NCBI RefSeq assembly: GCF_026213295.1
Contig: NC_079420.1
Coordinates: forward strand, 14,295,002-14,359,001
Source: Gadus chalcogrammus
Taxonomy: Eukaryota > Chordata > Actinopteri > Gadiformes > Gadidae
DNA length: 64,000 nucleotides
Direction of reading: 5' to 3'
Shown: positions 1 through 14,064 of the stretch, one piece after another
Numbering within the stretch: position 1 is the first letter of the stretch
Layout: each line of letters opens with the position of its first letter
The notes under the pieces: generated by a model
What the model saw: the letters and a program-made list of their open reading frames with translations, nothing else
Database searches by the model: none
Told to the model about the DNA's origin: nothing
Program-made: the position numbers and the translations under genes

Positions 1-2126
1 TGGCAGGTTAGCTAATGGCCAATCAAGTGCTGATTCAATTAGGACGCTTCCAGTCAGACAAGAATGAAAGCTGCAATTTCTGTCTGTGTCTCTGTGTGTC
101 TGTGTCTGTGTGTGTGTGCACCCTTGTGTTCCTCATGTAAAAGTGGATTACCATGCGACCCTGAAACATTTATCAGCATTAAACCAAAACGCAACCCACA
201 ATCTCAATAACCTTACAATTTAGATGAGGTCTATTAAATATAGTTGATTAGGTTTCTGCAAACCCCAAGCGGTTGTTCTTTGCCTCTGGCACTCCGGAAG
301 AAATATTAAAGGGTAACAAGTGGAAGGGGGGGGTTGCGATTTCCGCAACGCTTAATCTTGATAGATGGCAAGCATACAGCACTCTCAGCCTCGCTAACCC
401 AAGATAGACGACGGTGTAATGTACTGTAAATAAATACACAACATCACAACAACAAAGAGAGATCACTAAGAAGAGAAAAGTGGGTAAGGCAGAACCATCG
501 GAATATAAAGGATAAGAGGAAGTGGCCTGTCAAGTTCTTTCTGAAAGTTCATTAGATGCGGGAAGGGATGGCTCAGGCAGGGGAGGGTTTGAATGGAGCA
601 GGAGAATTGTCTTAAGTGTACCTGGTCTTTAAGGGCAAAACTATAATTGGGGCCATCTCCGGCTACTCAATGAGGATGTGGGGATTAAAGCAAAGCTGGC
701 ATTGCGTTTACACAAGGGGCTGGCCGGATCATTTAACACAATTACAGCCATGGCTGCACATAGAAACTCATTAAATCATTAATATTCCAAAGGCAGACAT
801 TATACAGACACTGTCTGAGTGCCAAGATCAAGCCACAGGAAAAGTTACATGCCAGAGAAGCTCACAGAATGTCCAACTTCAGAAACACGGCTTTACTTTT
901 ATTGTAGGCAGTTTACCATTTCTTGCAGATCATGAGGTGACGATGACTTTAGCATGCACGCTAGAGTCATGAGCTCTTTAATGACTTTACATCTTTACTT
1001 TATGTATCACACATATTACACTTTATGTATGGCACATTCCTCGAGAGGTCATCTGGATAGTCCGTCCCTGATATCTGTCGAAGTATTGCCAAATCAAAGC
1101 CCTGTCTTGCACCACCAAACTGAAGGCTTAGGGGCGTATACACCTGTGCACTGTGCAACTTGAAGTGATTGGAAATGAAGTCAAACAAACCGTACACCAG
1201 CGTCACTACTTTTGATCTTTGAATGTATTTGGTGGTTTGTATTATATAATGGTCTCTACTGATACAATACTGTAAGATAACAACCATACTGCAGAATGTG
1301 TTGCCTTTAGTCTGCAGGGTTTTGGCAGGTCTATAAAGCCAACAAACCAGCCGACCAACGGACACAGTGGCTATATTGACCAATGTTGGAGCGCCGCTGG
1401 GTCTTTGTGGCCATGGGTTGGAACCAAAGCTCTTTTGTTCAAGCTTGGATGTTGTCCAACTGCTCCTTTGAAGGCCACACAAAACTCTTCCAATAACCCA
1501 TTCATGCAGGCAAATATGTCCAAAGTTGCAACCCAGAATCACGTTTAATTTGCTAGATAGGGCTATTCTATTGTGACAGGAAGTGCTTTGTCAGCAGAGA
1601 GGCTGTGCCGACCCACATTGTTGACCTCTTGAGGGACATTCTGGGCTTCTGTGGAAACTGTACCAACCGGACCACTGTCACACATCCACAAACCTTTCCT
1701 GTGTGAGCAGATGTTGCCTGTGCACGTAAGCGATGGCACCAAATCGATCAAAATACATTATTCTACACCTGCAATTCAATTTGCTTGATTATCTTAAAGC
1801 AGAGGACAACCTTTGCACACAGTCCATTGTAGCCTCTCAGAATCTAAAGTTTAGCTTAATGGACGATACAGCATTGTTTTCAGCCATCACCGTGTGCTAC
1901 TTATCAAGGCATTGCGACAATGACAGGCTGGATACAATATGGTGAAAATACCATCAAAAGGCAATCAGGGATGGGCTCTTCGTTTTTCTGCAGAGCACAA
2001 GCTTTCAATTACAACTGGAACGAGTTTGCATACCAGTGAGAGATGGGTCACTGGATTTTCATTTTTGATAAATGGATAATGAAATGATCCAGGAAAAGTG
2101 TGAGTTGTTAATATTCACATTTACCT

Positions 2127-2440
2127 TCAGCAGTGGACGCAAAGCGATTTACAACGGTTAATAGGCCACACTTTGTGGCCTATTCCTAGAGTGAACAGAG
2201 GAGTTAACAAGATATGCTTGGTTTTCTCTGCATTGAGAATGAGTTTCATCTTAAATCTGGTAATCTGAAGGACAGTAAAAACATTTTGCAAGAATTCAAT
2301 GGCCTTGACACCCAGTAGTATGTCAGTGTCATCAGCATAAAAATGTAAAATCAAAAAGATTTTGACATGCAATAAAGATTATTTATACATGTAGGGAATA
2401 AAAGTGGACCTAATACCAAACCCTTGTGTTACACCCTTGT
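2127..2440 (-). mobile_element. Non-LTR retrotransposon reverse-transcriptase remnant
   Basis: The minus strand encodes, across one frame shift, GLVLGPLLF followed by FYADDTDILLG and LILNAEKTK. These are the PQGxxLGPLLF, YADD active-site and LNxxKT motifs of LINE reverse transcriptases (L2/CR1/Rex-like order). It is a short, broken fragment with no endonuclease domain or complete frame, so it is inactive. Confidence 0.75.
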
Positions 2441-4082
2441 AGAGAGAAACAATATCAGAACGTAACCCATCATATGTAATGCAATAGAGAGCTATGACTT
2501 AGGTCGTTAGTCGTTTAACATTATGATCCACTTTGTCAAAAGTTGATGTTTCAACTGTACCAGTTAACTAGACAGCTATATTTCATCTGAGGTCCCTGAG
2601 CAGGGATATCCACAAGAGAATGATGGCATCAAATGATATAATTACAACAGGGGCACTTCCCATTGAAAACTATTATCTGCCTTTTTTTTATGTTTTATGT
2701 CTTATGTTTAGTACTTTACAATTAATATTCCAGTTATGATTTAGGTTAAGTGATTTAAAACTGAGAAGGTCGACCATCATCTGATTGTGCTTGAGAGTGC
2801 TGGGGTGCTGGGGATCACGTTTCAAAACTTTGCAACTCTAATGGAGAAAGCTGACAGGCCAGATTCAGTCGACCTGTACTGTACTACACAGTTGCCATTC
2901 TGGTCTATGCTCTTGTATGCCTGATGTCATCCGAGCATCGTGAAGCAAAGTGGTTCAGTGGGGGAGGAGCACAATTGTGTGTCAATTTGTACATCGAGCT
3001 GGAGTGTGCACGGCAGACAAAATGATGAAAAAGGTCAAAAGGTTGTACTTTATGATGACTGAATTTTTTTACTACAATATATTTTTGATAATGTAATATG
3101 ATACAATATTAGCAGCATGTGTTGAACATTAGTTTAAGGTATTTAAGGTTGTTTAGGTTCAGTTTGACTGTACTTGTGACATTTGCAGGTGTATTTGCTT
3201 CTGTGAACCCCGCAGGCCCAACGAGACGAAAAATTAACGTGCTTAATTACCAGAACTGCTCCTCACAAGTAGGTGCATCACAAGACGCTCAAAGTATGCT
3301 AATGCAGGAAAATGCAAATAGTGAGTCTCTCTGTATATGACTTTGAGGCGACGTACATTTCTTGCTGTACTTCAAGAATCGTACTTTAGTAAGAGACAAA
3401 CATGAGAAAAGAAAGGGACATCCTTCTTCGTTTTGTTGACATGGCGGAAAACTTGGAATGGATACAGAATCCGGAGTCATTTTGGGAGTTTGATGTTAAC
3501 AGTCCCGTCTCGCTCATCAGCCTTTTGTAGCGATCATTGAATGCAATGAGGTTGCTGAAGATGATTCAAGGCGCATGCACGTGTGAAGGCCATTCAAAAA
3601 CAAGCAGAATTGCCTTTGGTCGAATATTAAAAACAGGCGGTCCTGACATGAAGATAAAACAGGGCTGTTAACAAATACGTGGATAAGGCTGCCTCTTGCA
3701 GTATATAAAAAAAAACAGCCAACCTATCTTATAAGAGTTTAACTCCTTACGATAGTTCAGAGTTCACCTGGACTCTGCATAGCCTCCTCCCGTACCCCCC
3801 ACTTTCCTAAAAACAGCCCTTACGCACTCAGTTTGGTTTGTACGTCCTGGCTCTTAATGTACTCACTTATTGTATGCTGTACATCCTTGCACTTAAAAAA
3901 AGTACTTCGCATTGTGTAGCGTATATTTTCCTAACTATCTTTGGTGTATACGAGGAATGGGTTAACCTAGCATTTGTGGTAACCTAGCATCTGTGCTTGG
4001 CACTTGGTTCTATGAACATCTTTACTGTACCGACAGCGATGTATTTGTTTCTCTTACTTCTGACAAATGTACTTACTGTTAG

Positions 4083-4125
4083 TCACTTTGGATAAAAGCG
4101 TCTCCTAAATGCCCTAAATGTAAAT
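4083..4125 (+). repeat. Teleost SINE/MITE-type tail
   Basis: CACTTTGGATAAAAGCGTCT followed by CCTAAATG and ATG-rich sequence is the end motif of a very common fish interspersed repeat. About 300 bp upstream may be its body, but I cannot place its boundary. Confidence 0.55.
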
Positions 4126-7100
4126 GATAGTTAATGTAAGTAAATGAAAAGACCAATGATTTACACGGAAAGCACAAGACCATCATGTCAGCCAGGTAGC
4201 GGTCACACTGGAAAAGTGAGCAAATTAGCAAGAAATTAAACTTTTCCAACAGGTGTTATTTCTGAACCCTGGGCTTGGTCCTGCTACCCTGGTTAACAAC
4301 GACCCACTCTGTTACTGACTCCACATCCGCGGTGTGAAAGCATAACATAAATAGGCCTTATGTACTTAGCCTAACACCAATCAATGAATGTTTTTCTGTT
4401 TTGTTTTACTGGACGGAGGTAAGGCAACTCGACTTACAAAACAAACAAAAACAGAAAATGTAGTACATAAACCAATACATGCACACAGCTTTAGAACGTG
4501 AATAATACAAGTTAATACTGAAAGGAAAACATAGGACTGTGTATGCTACATGGGTTTATACTAACAGGAATATTATTTTAATCCAGCATTGGAATGAGGT
4601 TTGTTTGCCTTGGGCTCTCTGTTCAATAGACTTATGGTTGGAGACACTGAGCATATTTTTTGCCTGCGATTTAAGTGTGTTTAGTAATCATCCATGATTT
4701 CTGAACCAGAATATATATGAACATACTTCAATACAATACACACAATACTGTTTTTATTTTTTGCCATGTCAGAAACCAACTCCTACATGGGGGGGAAATT
4801 AGCAATCAACCATGCTGTCCTCTGCAAAGCAATCATGTTTTATCCCCAATTGAATAACTCAAATGTATAATTCCAATAACAGGCCTGCCAAGTAGCCCAT
4901 TTGCACAAAAAAAAAAGGTCTGGTTGCTAGGGAAACCGTGCAACAGCCAAGAGCTCCCGGGCTGGATGGAGCGCATCAATCAGTGGTGTCAGGATGATGG
5001 CCTGCAAGGACTGTTGCCATGATCCAAACCAAACAGGGTGGCAGGTCAGTAGAAGCTGAATTGTGGTACGAGTACACATGAGAGAAAGGCTGTTTATTCA
5101 GCTGCAGAGTAATATCTGTTTGATCTGGACACCCTTCTCAAGTTCTGCTTCCTTGGACACTTGTTCAACACTTTCCGTGTATGCCTGTACTGACTGAGCA
5201 CACCTTTATGTGCCGTGAAATATGGTATGATATCAACCTGATTTAATATAACGCCCAATGCATGTGTGACAATAAATATGGGCTACACTTCCCTGTTACC
5301 GACACCTGACAAATAATAGAGGCCAATATTGCCCAGTTCATATCCCTTAATTTAAACACCTTAAACTAGGTTGTATTTTTGTTTAAAAAGTCTGGTGTTG
5401 AAGTTTGCCGTCCGACGAGATTTGTAGTATAGAAAATTACTGCGTTGACGCACATAGAATTTTTCTCAAATTTTTTGGTGGTGAAAACTGACACTTTGCC
5501 TGTAGCATTCAAAACGCCCTTTGTACTTTTGTTGGAGGTTTTGATGGGAAGGATAAAGAGAATACAGCTCATATGTCATGTCAGACCACCTCTCTCTCTC
5601 TCCCTCTCTTTTTCTGGTAAGCCAACCCGGGGACATAGACCTGTCTGGGCAAGCTAGCAGCTTGCATACAGTTGGGACTCGTTTGTTAGGGGCAACGGCT
5701 ATACAATGAATAAATGCTATGGTCGCCCCACTGAAAACATGTGGAGATATACGGAGAGTAGATTTAAAAGAAGACCATCCATGAAAACCATTAGTTCCCG
5801 TAGTGCAGAAGCTTCAATCAGCCGGAATGTTTAGAACACTGGTCTGCAAAATAAACACGTGGAGTGGCTGAACTGTCTCTACCCTGAACTCTGTTTGGTT
5901 TCCACAAATTCTTTGCAGAGTATCTGCTTAATAAACTCAAAATGGAGCATGGAAGGACCGACTGACACAGGCCGACAGAAAATCCAAACTATCAGGGCAG
6001 GCTGTAGATAAATGTAGAAAGTGTTTGCAAACCAAACTTTTCCATAAGTTTGGGCATTGTCGAAAACATCGTTCTTACTGCCATTTATTTGCCTGCAGTT
6101 TAATATTCACCCAAGTCCAAATAGGGAGACCGTCCCCATTTCATCAGAGTTATATGGGCCAGACTGGTCATTCTTTTGACAGTATTCAAGTTGAGCAGTT
6201 CAGAATCGCCCACTTCCCGAGATAGGGCCTGGTGGTCAGCATCCTCCGACAGGCCTCAGAGAGCACACTCCCCCTCCCCTGCTTTCCTCTTCTCAGTGTG
6301 TTGACAGTTTGTCGGTTTTTCTGGCTATTTTTCCTCATCAGTCTTTTGTTTATTCTATGGTTCGTGTGTCTCACTGTCTGGCAGTTTGGCTCACCTGCAT
6401 TGAAGACACTTTACTACGTGTCTGAATATGAACTGCCTTTCGCCACCTAGTCGGTCCCTATGCCTTTCGCTGTCAATCAGTCTTGTCTCACTGCTTCCCC
6501 GTATGTCTTCCTCCCTGCTTCGCTGTCTGTCTCTCCACATTATACCAGTCTTCCTGTGTCCTTTGACACTGGCCTTTTCCGGGTTGCCTGATCCGGCAGT
6601 TCGGAAGCACGCGTCAGGCGTGGAGGGGGGGGGGGGGGGCGGGGGGGGGTCCACAGTCACTCACCACCCAGAGTATCCCTGCACACACTGGGGTGGACAG
6701 TGTGTTCCCAGAGGCGGGACACTGTGGCACCATGGGGCCGGGGGTAGGGATGTAGACGATGGGAGGGACAGAGGATGAGACAGCTCAAAACTACATGTAT
6801 AGTGTTTGAGTTTTCTCCCCGTCCCTTCAGACTTGCACAAAGTACATCGTTCTAACTCCACTAAAAGATGTCCTTAGTTTGACGGACACTCTGATGTTAA
6901 TTCAAATAATATGACCTACAACAGTGGCTGATGCTAAATAGGATACAGGCCTAATCCTGCTCTTACATGGAGAGGGGAAGAGGAGTTGAGTTGGTCTCTT
7001 GTTTTTAGCTTTCACAAGTCACTTACTTGTGACATTCGGTGCCACTGGAATGACTGCACACGCCGTTTAGAGCCACACAGTAGAAAAGGCAAATAACACA

Positions 7101-9558
7101 AAAGGGACACATTCTCATTGTGATGCCCTGGATGACGCATTTGTGAGATGGGTTTGCGATGAAAAGACAGGGAGCAATTGCTTGCGAACATACAAATAGC
7201 CTTCTGGCTCAGGAACGCTGTTAAACCAATCCCAATCTCCAATCTCAGTGTGTCCCCCAAGACTCCTCAGAAAGGCAGCTATTAATTAAGCTTCTAATGA
7301 TTTCTGCCTATTATACGGGCATCCAGCAACTAGAAACAAACCAGAGGTGATCATGTATTCATCTCAGTCAACTAATAGTGTACTTAATGACAAACTGAAT
7401 ACCAGAAGATTTGACCGGTGAATAACTTGCCCCATCCGTTGATATGATCCTCACAAGGAAATGATCAATCAAATAATAAAGAAAGAAGCCTGAAGTATGT
7501 TAACCAAAGAGAAGCTTATGTCGTAGCATTGACTTTAACAACACAGCCATGACTAAACTAATTCTCCTTGTGAGTGGCTTTGGGAGAAGAATATACAGTC
7601 ACTTTCACTTATAATAACTCGTTATCTATTTCTCTGTGCCGTCATTCCAGCAGAGAGAACGTGATGGATGCCACCTCTTAAAAAGCATGCAGCCAAACAA
7701 CACACATGCCAGAGCAGGATAGGGAGCGACAGCCAACCTCACCCTGATGAATGAATGCTGGCATAGCGTAAAGTTTAACTTCATAGAACACATGGGGGAA
7801 ATCCCACAGGGGGAACCATCCACCAGGAGCATAGAAAACCCGTTTCATTTCATCCATCCCTCCCCCAAAAGTCTTTGTGCCTCTCCTCTACCCAACCCCC
7901 CCCACACACAAAACCACACAGGATGTGTGGTCCCGGGCCTTTTGATAGAGCTGGGTTAGCGGAGGAGCTGGGCAGCCCAGGAAACACACAGCCCCTGCTT
8001 GTCAAGAGCCAGCCTGCACATCAGGACCTGGGGACAGAAACCAGGTGGGGAGCGAGGAAGTGGGAGAATAGAGGGACGATGGATGGGGGTTGGGGGGTAT
8101 TTATCGGGACTATAAATAAGCTGATATAAGAACAGTTCAATCAGATATTCCAATATTATCATGATATAGATGTATTGAATGGTCTAGACCTGACAACTTC
8201 TTGAAGCATTGATGTTGAGGGCTGGGTTCAGTTGCAATGCAGCTTGTGGCAAAAAGCTTTCGAGGAGAGGTGACAGCTTGACTACAACTGGTAGTCGACT
8301 TTACATGATTTGGTTTATGATTTGAATAAATTTGACTTTTCTGTTCTGCTCCGACAGCCAGGGGCAAACTCTTTGAATAACACGAGAAAAATACTTTTCA
8401 GAATGTACAATATTCAAACCTAGGTTTCGATCTTGGTTGTTGTTAGTCTCTGATGGAGGAAGTGGGGTAGTGGAAGACAGGTCATAAGATGGTCACTCCC
8501 CCGGAGACTTCAACAAACTAAATTATTAAACAAACCGTTCGGTCAAGGCCATGTAATAAACACACAATAGTAAAAATATCAATAATTTAGTTTCAGTTGT
8601 TAACGGACAGTATGTGTCATCAGAATGAATATGCCACAGACAGTAAGTTAGACCAGGCTAGTGCATGTGGGGAATTACCTATTTTTATCGTTTTCAAGAT
8701 ACTTTTCTGTGTCTCTAATAGGGGTATCCTTGCCTAAGAATGTGCATAGTCAAATCTCATTCATCAGGCATAAGAACAAATGTGGCAAATCAATTTAACA
8801 GACCAGAGAAGATGTACTACCTGGTCCCAATGGAGAGAATCAATTTCAACTGTACGAGTGGTATTATATGATAGCTGCTTTTGACAAACTTTAAATTTAA
8901 CTTCTCTTTAATGGTTTTGGAATGCTGCTAAACTGTAGAAACTTTTATCCTGATATTGTATTGTGTATCCTTCTAGACTGCTGGCTAGAATGTGCTCTAC
9001 TTAGAAAATGTAATGAAGGATAGTGCTACTGCCATTACACAAAGTGGTTTTCAAACAAACAATAAGGACTTTTACTGAAAGCAAACCAAAACACAGGAAA
9101 TTGCACACAGAAGACCCCACAGATTTGTTCTGAACTTATGGGCTTTTTCTTCTAGAAGCCAGGTAACTCTGTACCAGTCATTTAGCACCCCCGTCTTCCC
9201 AATGGAAATTCCCGCTGTAAAACAATTTTACCAACATGGCGATTCGACCTTTGAAAAGGTGAAGTTGACTAAATGTCTATCAAAGATTAGAATCATCGAG
9301 GAATCAAGGTCACCCCTAGTCTCTACTTTGCTTATACTCGTTAAAAAAACTTTTTTTTACTTCCTTTGTACCAAGTACATATAATGAATGAAGCCCATAA
9401 TGGACACTAAGAATCTGAAATCTTGTACTGTGCTGCTGTGTGTAATTTGGGTTTAAAAAAGGACAAGACCGCTTCCAAGCACCAGGTCAAATGATGGATT
9501 AAAAATGGCTTATCTGCAAAGGAGCAGCTGGCTGATGGCAGACAGCAGCTGGAAACTT

Positions 9559-9696
<138 letters not shown>

Positions 9697-11714
9697 TTGA
9701 TTACTGGGGCAATGCTTTTAAATGTTACATCGAGTCGCAGTGGTTCCTGATGAGTGAAAGTAGGACAGCAGTCGCTTGTTTATCAGCCCAGAATCCGTTT
9801 TTTTTTCTCGACATGCATGTATTTAACCCTTTGTTGAGGTTTTATCTAAATGGTTATAGCTCATATCAATACTAATTTATAACATGCCACGCACAAGGGC
9901 AACGCCTGCACAGCCCCTACGGCAGTGCTTTTCAATATGTTAATGGTACTTCTACTTCTACAAACACAACCGCCAACACTGGCAAAGCATCAAGAATGAT
10001 AGCCACTGAACAACCTTTAAATTAGAAAGCACTTTGAGGCCGGATACAGTTTTATTAGGATTCATCATGTCATGTCATTTCTGAACAATGAATGCTAATA
10101 GAATTGACCCAAGTTATTCGTGGTAGGGCAGAGCTTACGCTAAACCTTTCAGCGTTACTGATTCATTGGTCAAGTACACAATGTATCGAACATAAAATTG
10201 TATTTAACATAACATTGCGTTTATCTGTAGTACTACTACTATTAACACGCCAGTCATAACTGCTCATTACACATACTCAATGTTTGGCCAAAATGTTCAG
10301 GCTGCAACTTGTAGCTTATTTGAGTAAACTACACTCTAGCACGTTACTCTCACAGACAGAGTGCCAAAGTTGATTATGTTTCCTCCACAGAGCAGACAGA
10401 AAGGGCCCATAACGAGCCATGATTGCATTGTGAGACTGTAGCTGGTCTCGCCACAAACCTTACCCTTGGTGAAATCTGCGAGTTAAAAAGAGACAGAGGG
10501 CTGGGCTCACCAACATAAACAACAAAAACACTGTCTCGCTGCCGTTTTCCACAGATCTCATTTGAAGAATGCATATGAGGAGACTGGATAAAAAGTCGAT
10601 ATTTTGCTTGCTTTTAGTTGCAGAGAGGAGTCCTCTCAGACATTGGGGATATTTAAAGTCTGACCAGCGACACATCGTTCTTATTCATATTTGTGAATAA
10701 AACCTTTTGGCTAAAAACAGGTAGAGGAAGCTTATTGGGTTAAAGAACAAATGGAACAAACGTTCACATCATTTTATGATGGTGCTGCTGGTACAACGTC
10801 CATTAGAGTCAGGTCAGAGTACCTGGCTGAGATATCCCGTGGTATTCCCCCAAGTGAAGGCCCCGACTAGTTCTGCTCTTTGAAGACGGGTAAACATTCA
10901 AATCCGCTGGCTACCTCAAAGGCGGACAGAATCTCAAACCAAAGAGACACAATTATGCCGTTATACACTTTTTATATCCAAGTATGAATACATCCATGTT
11001 TAATTCATATTTGAAAGTTGGGAAACTCAAATAAAGAGCAGGGAGAACATCATCCATGAGTTGCTTATCATAATCATGTAATTCAAATGCACACATCAAA
11101 CGCAGCCCCTTCCTCCTCATGATAAAAGCCTCCGTATTTCACCCAACCACTGCAACGCGACACCACATCTAAAATAGGCAGAAAACATAAACGGTACCAT
11201 CTACAATTATGCTCAGGAATTCATTCTCCCAACTGCCATAGCTGACGCAATGTCTGCCCCACGCTTACCATCCAAAGAGGAACCTACCTTAGTGAGGAAC
11301 GCCAGCAGGCAGTGAGGCTGGGTTGTAGGGTTTGTTGGTGTGTTCCCCCCAGGCAAAGGGTAAATATTTACGCCACACACCTCTACCTAAACCTTCCGAG
11401 AGTTGATAGCGTGAACTTTGTGACCATCAGCCCTTCAATGGTATCCCAGGAGACATCAAAAGGCTCCTGTACGGTTTATTATTGTCGGGCAGTGTATTTA
11501 AATTACTCTTGACTGTGTCAATCAACACCGTCATCCCCCTGTAAGGGATCATATTATTAACAATTTTCTTACACCACCAAAAGGTCAACATAGCTCGATT
11601 CCATTTATATGACGTCATCAACCCATTCTCACTCTTGTTTTTTTGGATAGCCTTGGGGCCAACCCTTACACTGTAGCCCCAATACCTGTTTGGATTCAAA
11701 GTTTTAAAAACGGC

Positions 11715-11901
11715 ATACCTTGTGATGGCCAAGTAACGGTGTGTGAGGAACCACACAAAGACACCCTTCCCCACAGGCACAAGAGAGCCCCAAAAAAAGG
11801 CTGACTTGATCATCTCTTTCAAACGCGCACACGTAAACAAAAAGGCACACACAAACAACACAGCAGGCCAGATCTGAGGGGTTGTGAAGGCCTCATACGT
11901 G
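11715..11901 (-). repeat. Inverted dispersed repeat, copy 1
   Basis: The reverse complement matches 16162-16347 almost base for base, with only a handful of differences over about 187 bp. Both lie in the presumed srgap1 intron. An accidental open frame on this strand covers it but shows no known domain. Confidence 0.8.
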
Positions 11902-14015
11902 CCTCCTTCCCTGATAATAACAGTAGAAGACAACATGGAGGAAGTGACAGAGAGCCGTGTCCTGTTATCTTTGTCTCCGACTGACTCCCAGGGGAGGGTT
12001 CCACTGGCTGGTTCCCTTTATCCTTGAGCCGACTCCAGGAGTTCCTCCGCTGTATGACTCAACCACACAGAAATACCATTCTGAGGCTTACAGCTGGGAA
12101 GCTACAACTAAATGGCTGTCTTCAAGCTGTAATTTTTCCCGGATTCACACACATTAGTCCTGACAAGACTGGGAGTTGAAAAGGAATACACGCTTTGTCC
12201 AGAGTCTCCAATATCCAGTTTGAGCCCGCATAATATTTTCAGATTACACTGTGAAATTTAAGACCAGCAGAATGGACAAAAGTGAGACTGAGGGGAAACC
12301 AGCCTGGAGCACACAAAAGAGGGGGAAGGATAGAGGAGACGGGAGAACGGGAGGGATATATCACTTTTCAAAGCTCCAGAGTTTGGATGCCAATCTGTCT
12401 TCCAAACCTTTTTTTGATTTGAGGGACGGGGTGTCTGCACGGTCCGAGTGGACTGAGCCCAGTTGCCTTCCATCTGACCCTCCATTAACCGGCGTTTGAT
12501 AAAAAAGTAATCTATGAAGGATTCAGGATGGGGGATGGTTTTTGCTCAAGGTTTTAGAGAGCAATTTTGTTTAATAGGAGCAGTTGTTTTAGCTGCAGGA
12601 TAAAAAAAAAAGTTTTGTATTATGCAATACCTTAGTGTTTGTTTTACATTCAAACAATGTCAAAAGTTGTTATTTCAGCCGCGACCCTCGCCGTCATACT
12701 CAATTGGTAGTTTATTATGGGAGGAAACACTATCCTCAATAGTTGAAAACGGAGTGGTTCTTTCTTTGTGGTCAGATCTATTTGTGCTGCTGGACGGATT
12801 TTGTTCTACTTTAGCTGGATCAGACCAGTACAGTGTCACCCACATTCTATTTCCAGACTAGGAGTCTCCAGTGAAAAACCCAAAGTTTCATTTCAGCTCA
12901 TTCCAAAGCGAAAAATGGCTGTCAGGAACCTTTAAATAACTGCTGTAAGCCTGCTCTATTTCACACTAACCCACATTCAATCCCCAAATTAGAACTGTCA
13001 ATAACAAGAAAATATCCGTAAGTCACATGCTTCACCTGCCTGCAGTGTAACTGTGCCAAGATTCACAAAATGTTGACAAAATAGATTCAGATGAAAAGAT
13101 GACTGGCTTTATCACAAAGGCCATTAGCCGGATAGAGTGGGACAGTAGAAGAGTGCGAAAGAGAATAAGTTCTTCTCTGAAAATGTTGCGGTCGGATATT
13201 AGGCCATCAACAGGCGATCAGATTCAAATATAGCTACCAAAGACAATTTTTTTATTAACTTGCTTAATGGGGAACCGACACCAGACTTTTGGGCTAGTCC
13301 CCAACCATTATCAACATACAAGAAATGCCCTTCTGCTACACACTCCATTTCCCTTGAGGGGTAGGGCTTTATGGCTGTCCAGCTTTCACTGTCTCCACTC
13401 TAAGGGGGGAGGGGGGGGGGGGATGTTACCTGGAAACCTTAAACAGCCAGTTGCAATTAACGCATGCAATCGTATGCGTTCTTTCCATAATAGGAACAGG
13501 TATGTTGTATCCTATCATTTTAAACTTTGTGCTTTTAAGTCATGATTTGGATTAGGACATATTTAAAATCACAGCTTTGCAACCTACTCACTCATTCACC
13601 CAAATCTTTTTTATTTTCTTCAAAGATTGAGAGCTTTGAATGACACTATAAACGCCGGCTCTCCTTATTTCCAACCAACTCAGAAGCAAACCAGATATCT
13701 CCCAGTGGAACCACGTCTGGGTCTCGGGTTTCAAAACCAAAAGGGAGGGCTAAAGACTGAGGGCTGGGGCCTGGACGCAACGGATCTGCCCTGGGCTGTT
13801 CTGACAGCAGCCATGATGGCAAAGCAAATTCAGACATCCCACTCTTCCTACGGACCACAACAAGGGTCTTTTTTCTCTCTTTCTCCGGGAGACCAATAAT
13901 CATAGAGCATGGGAAACGTGTCCTTGCACTACTATAAACAGACACTGGGGAACAATGGATTCAGTGGTGGGAGAGATTGACCACATAAAATGGAGCAGCA
14001 ATGAGACGGCATTGT

Positions 14016-14023
<8 letters not shown>

Positions 14024-14063
<40 letters not shown>
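14024..14063. repeat. (GT)n microsatellite, 40 bp
   Basis: Perfect GT dinucleotide run. Confidence 0.95.

Positions 14064-14064
<1 letters not shown>

Noticed and set aside
1000..1542. 180-codon open frame on the minus strand
   Set aside because: No recognisable domain, no splice or promoter context, and composition like surrounding intron; probably chance.
11427..11936. 169-codon open frame on the minus strand with a hydrophobic stretch
   Set aside because: Half of it is the repeat also found at 16.2 kb, where the frame is not maintained to the same extent; no family match.
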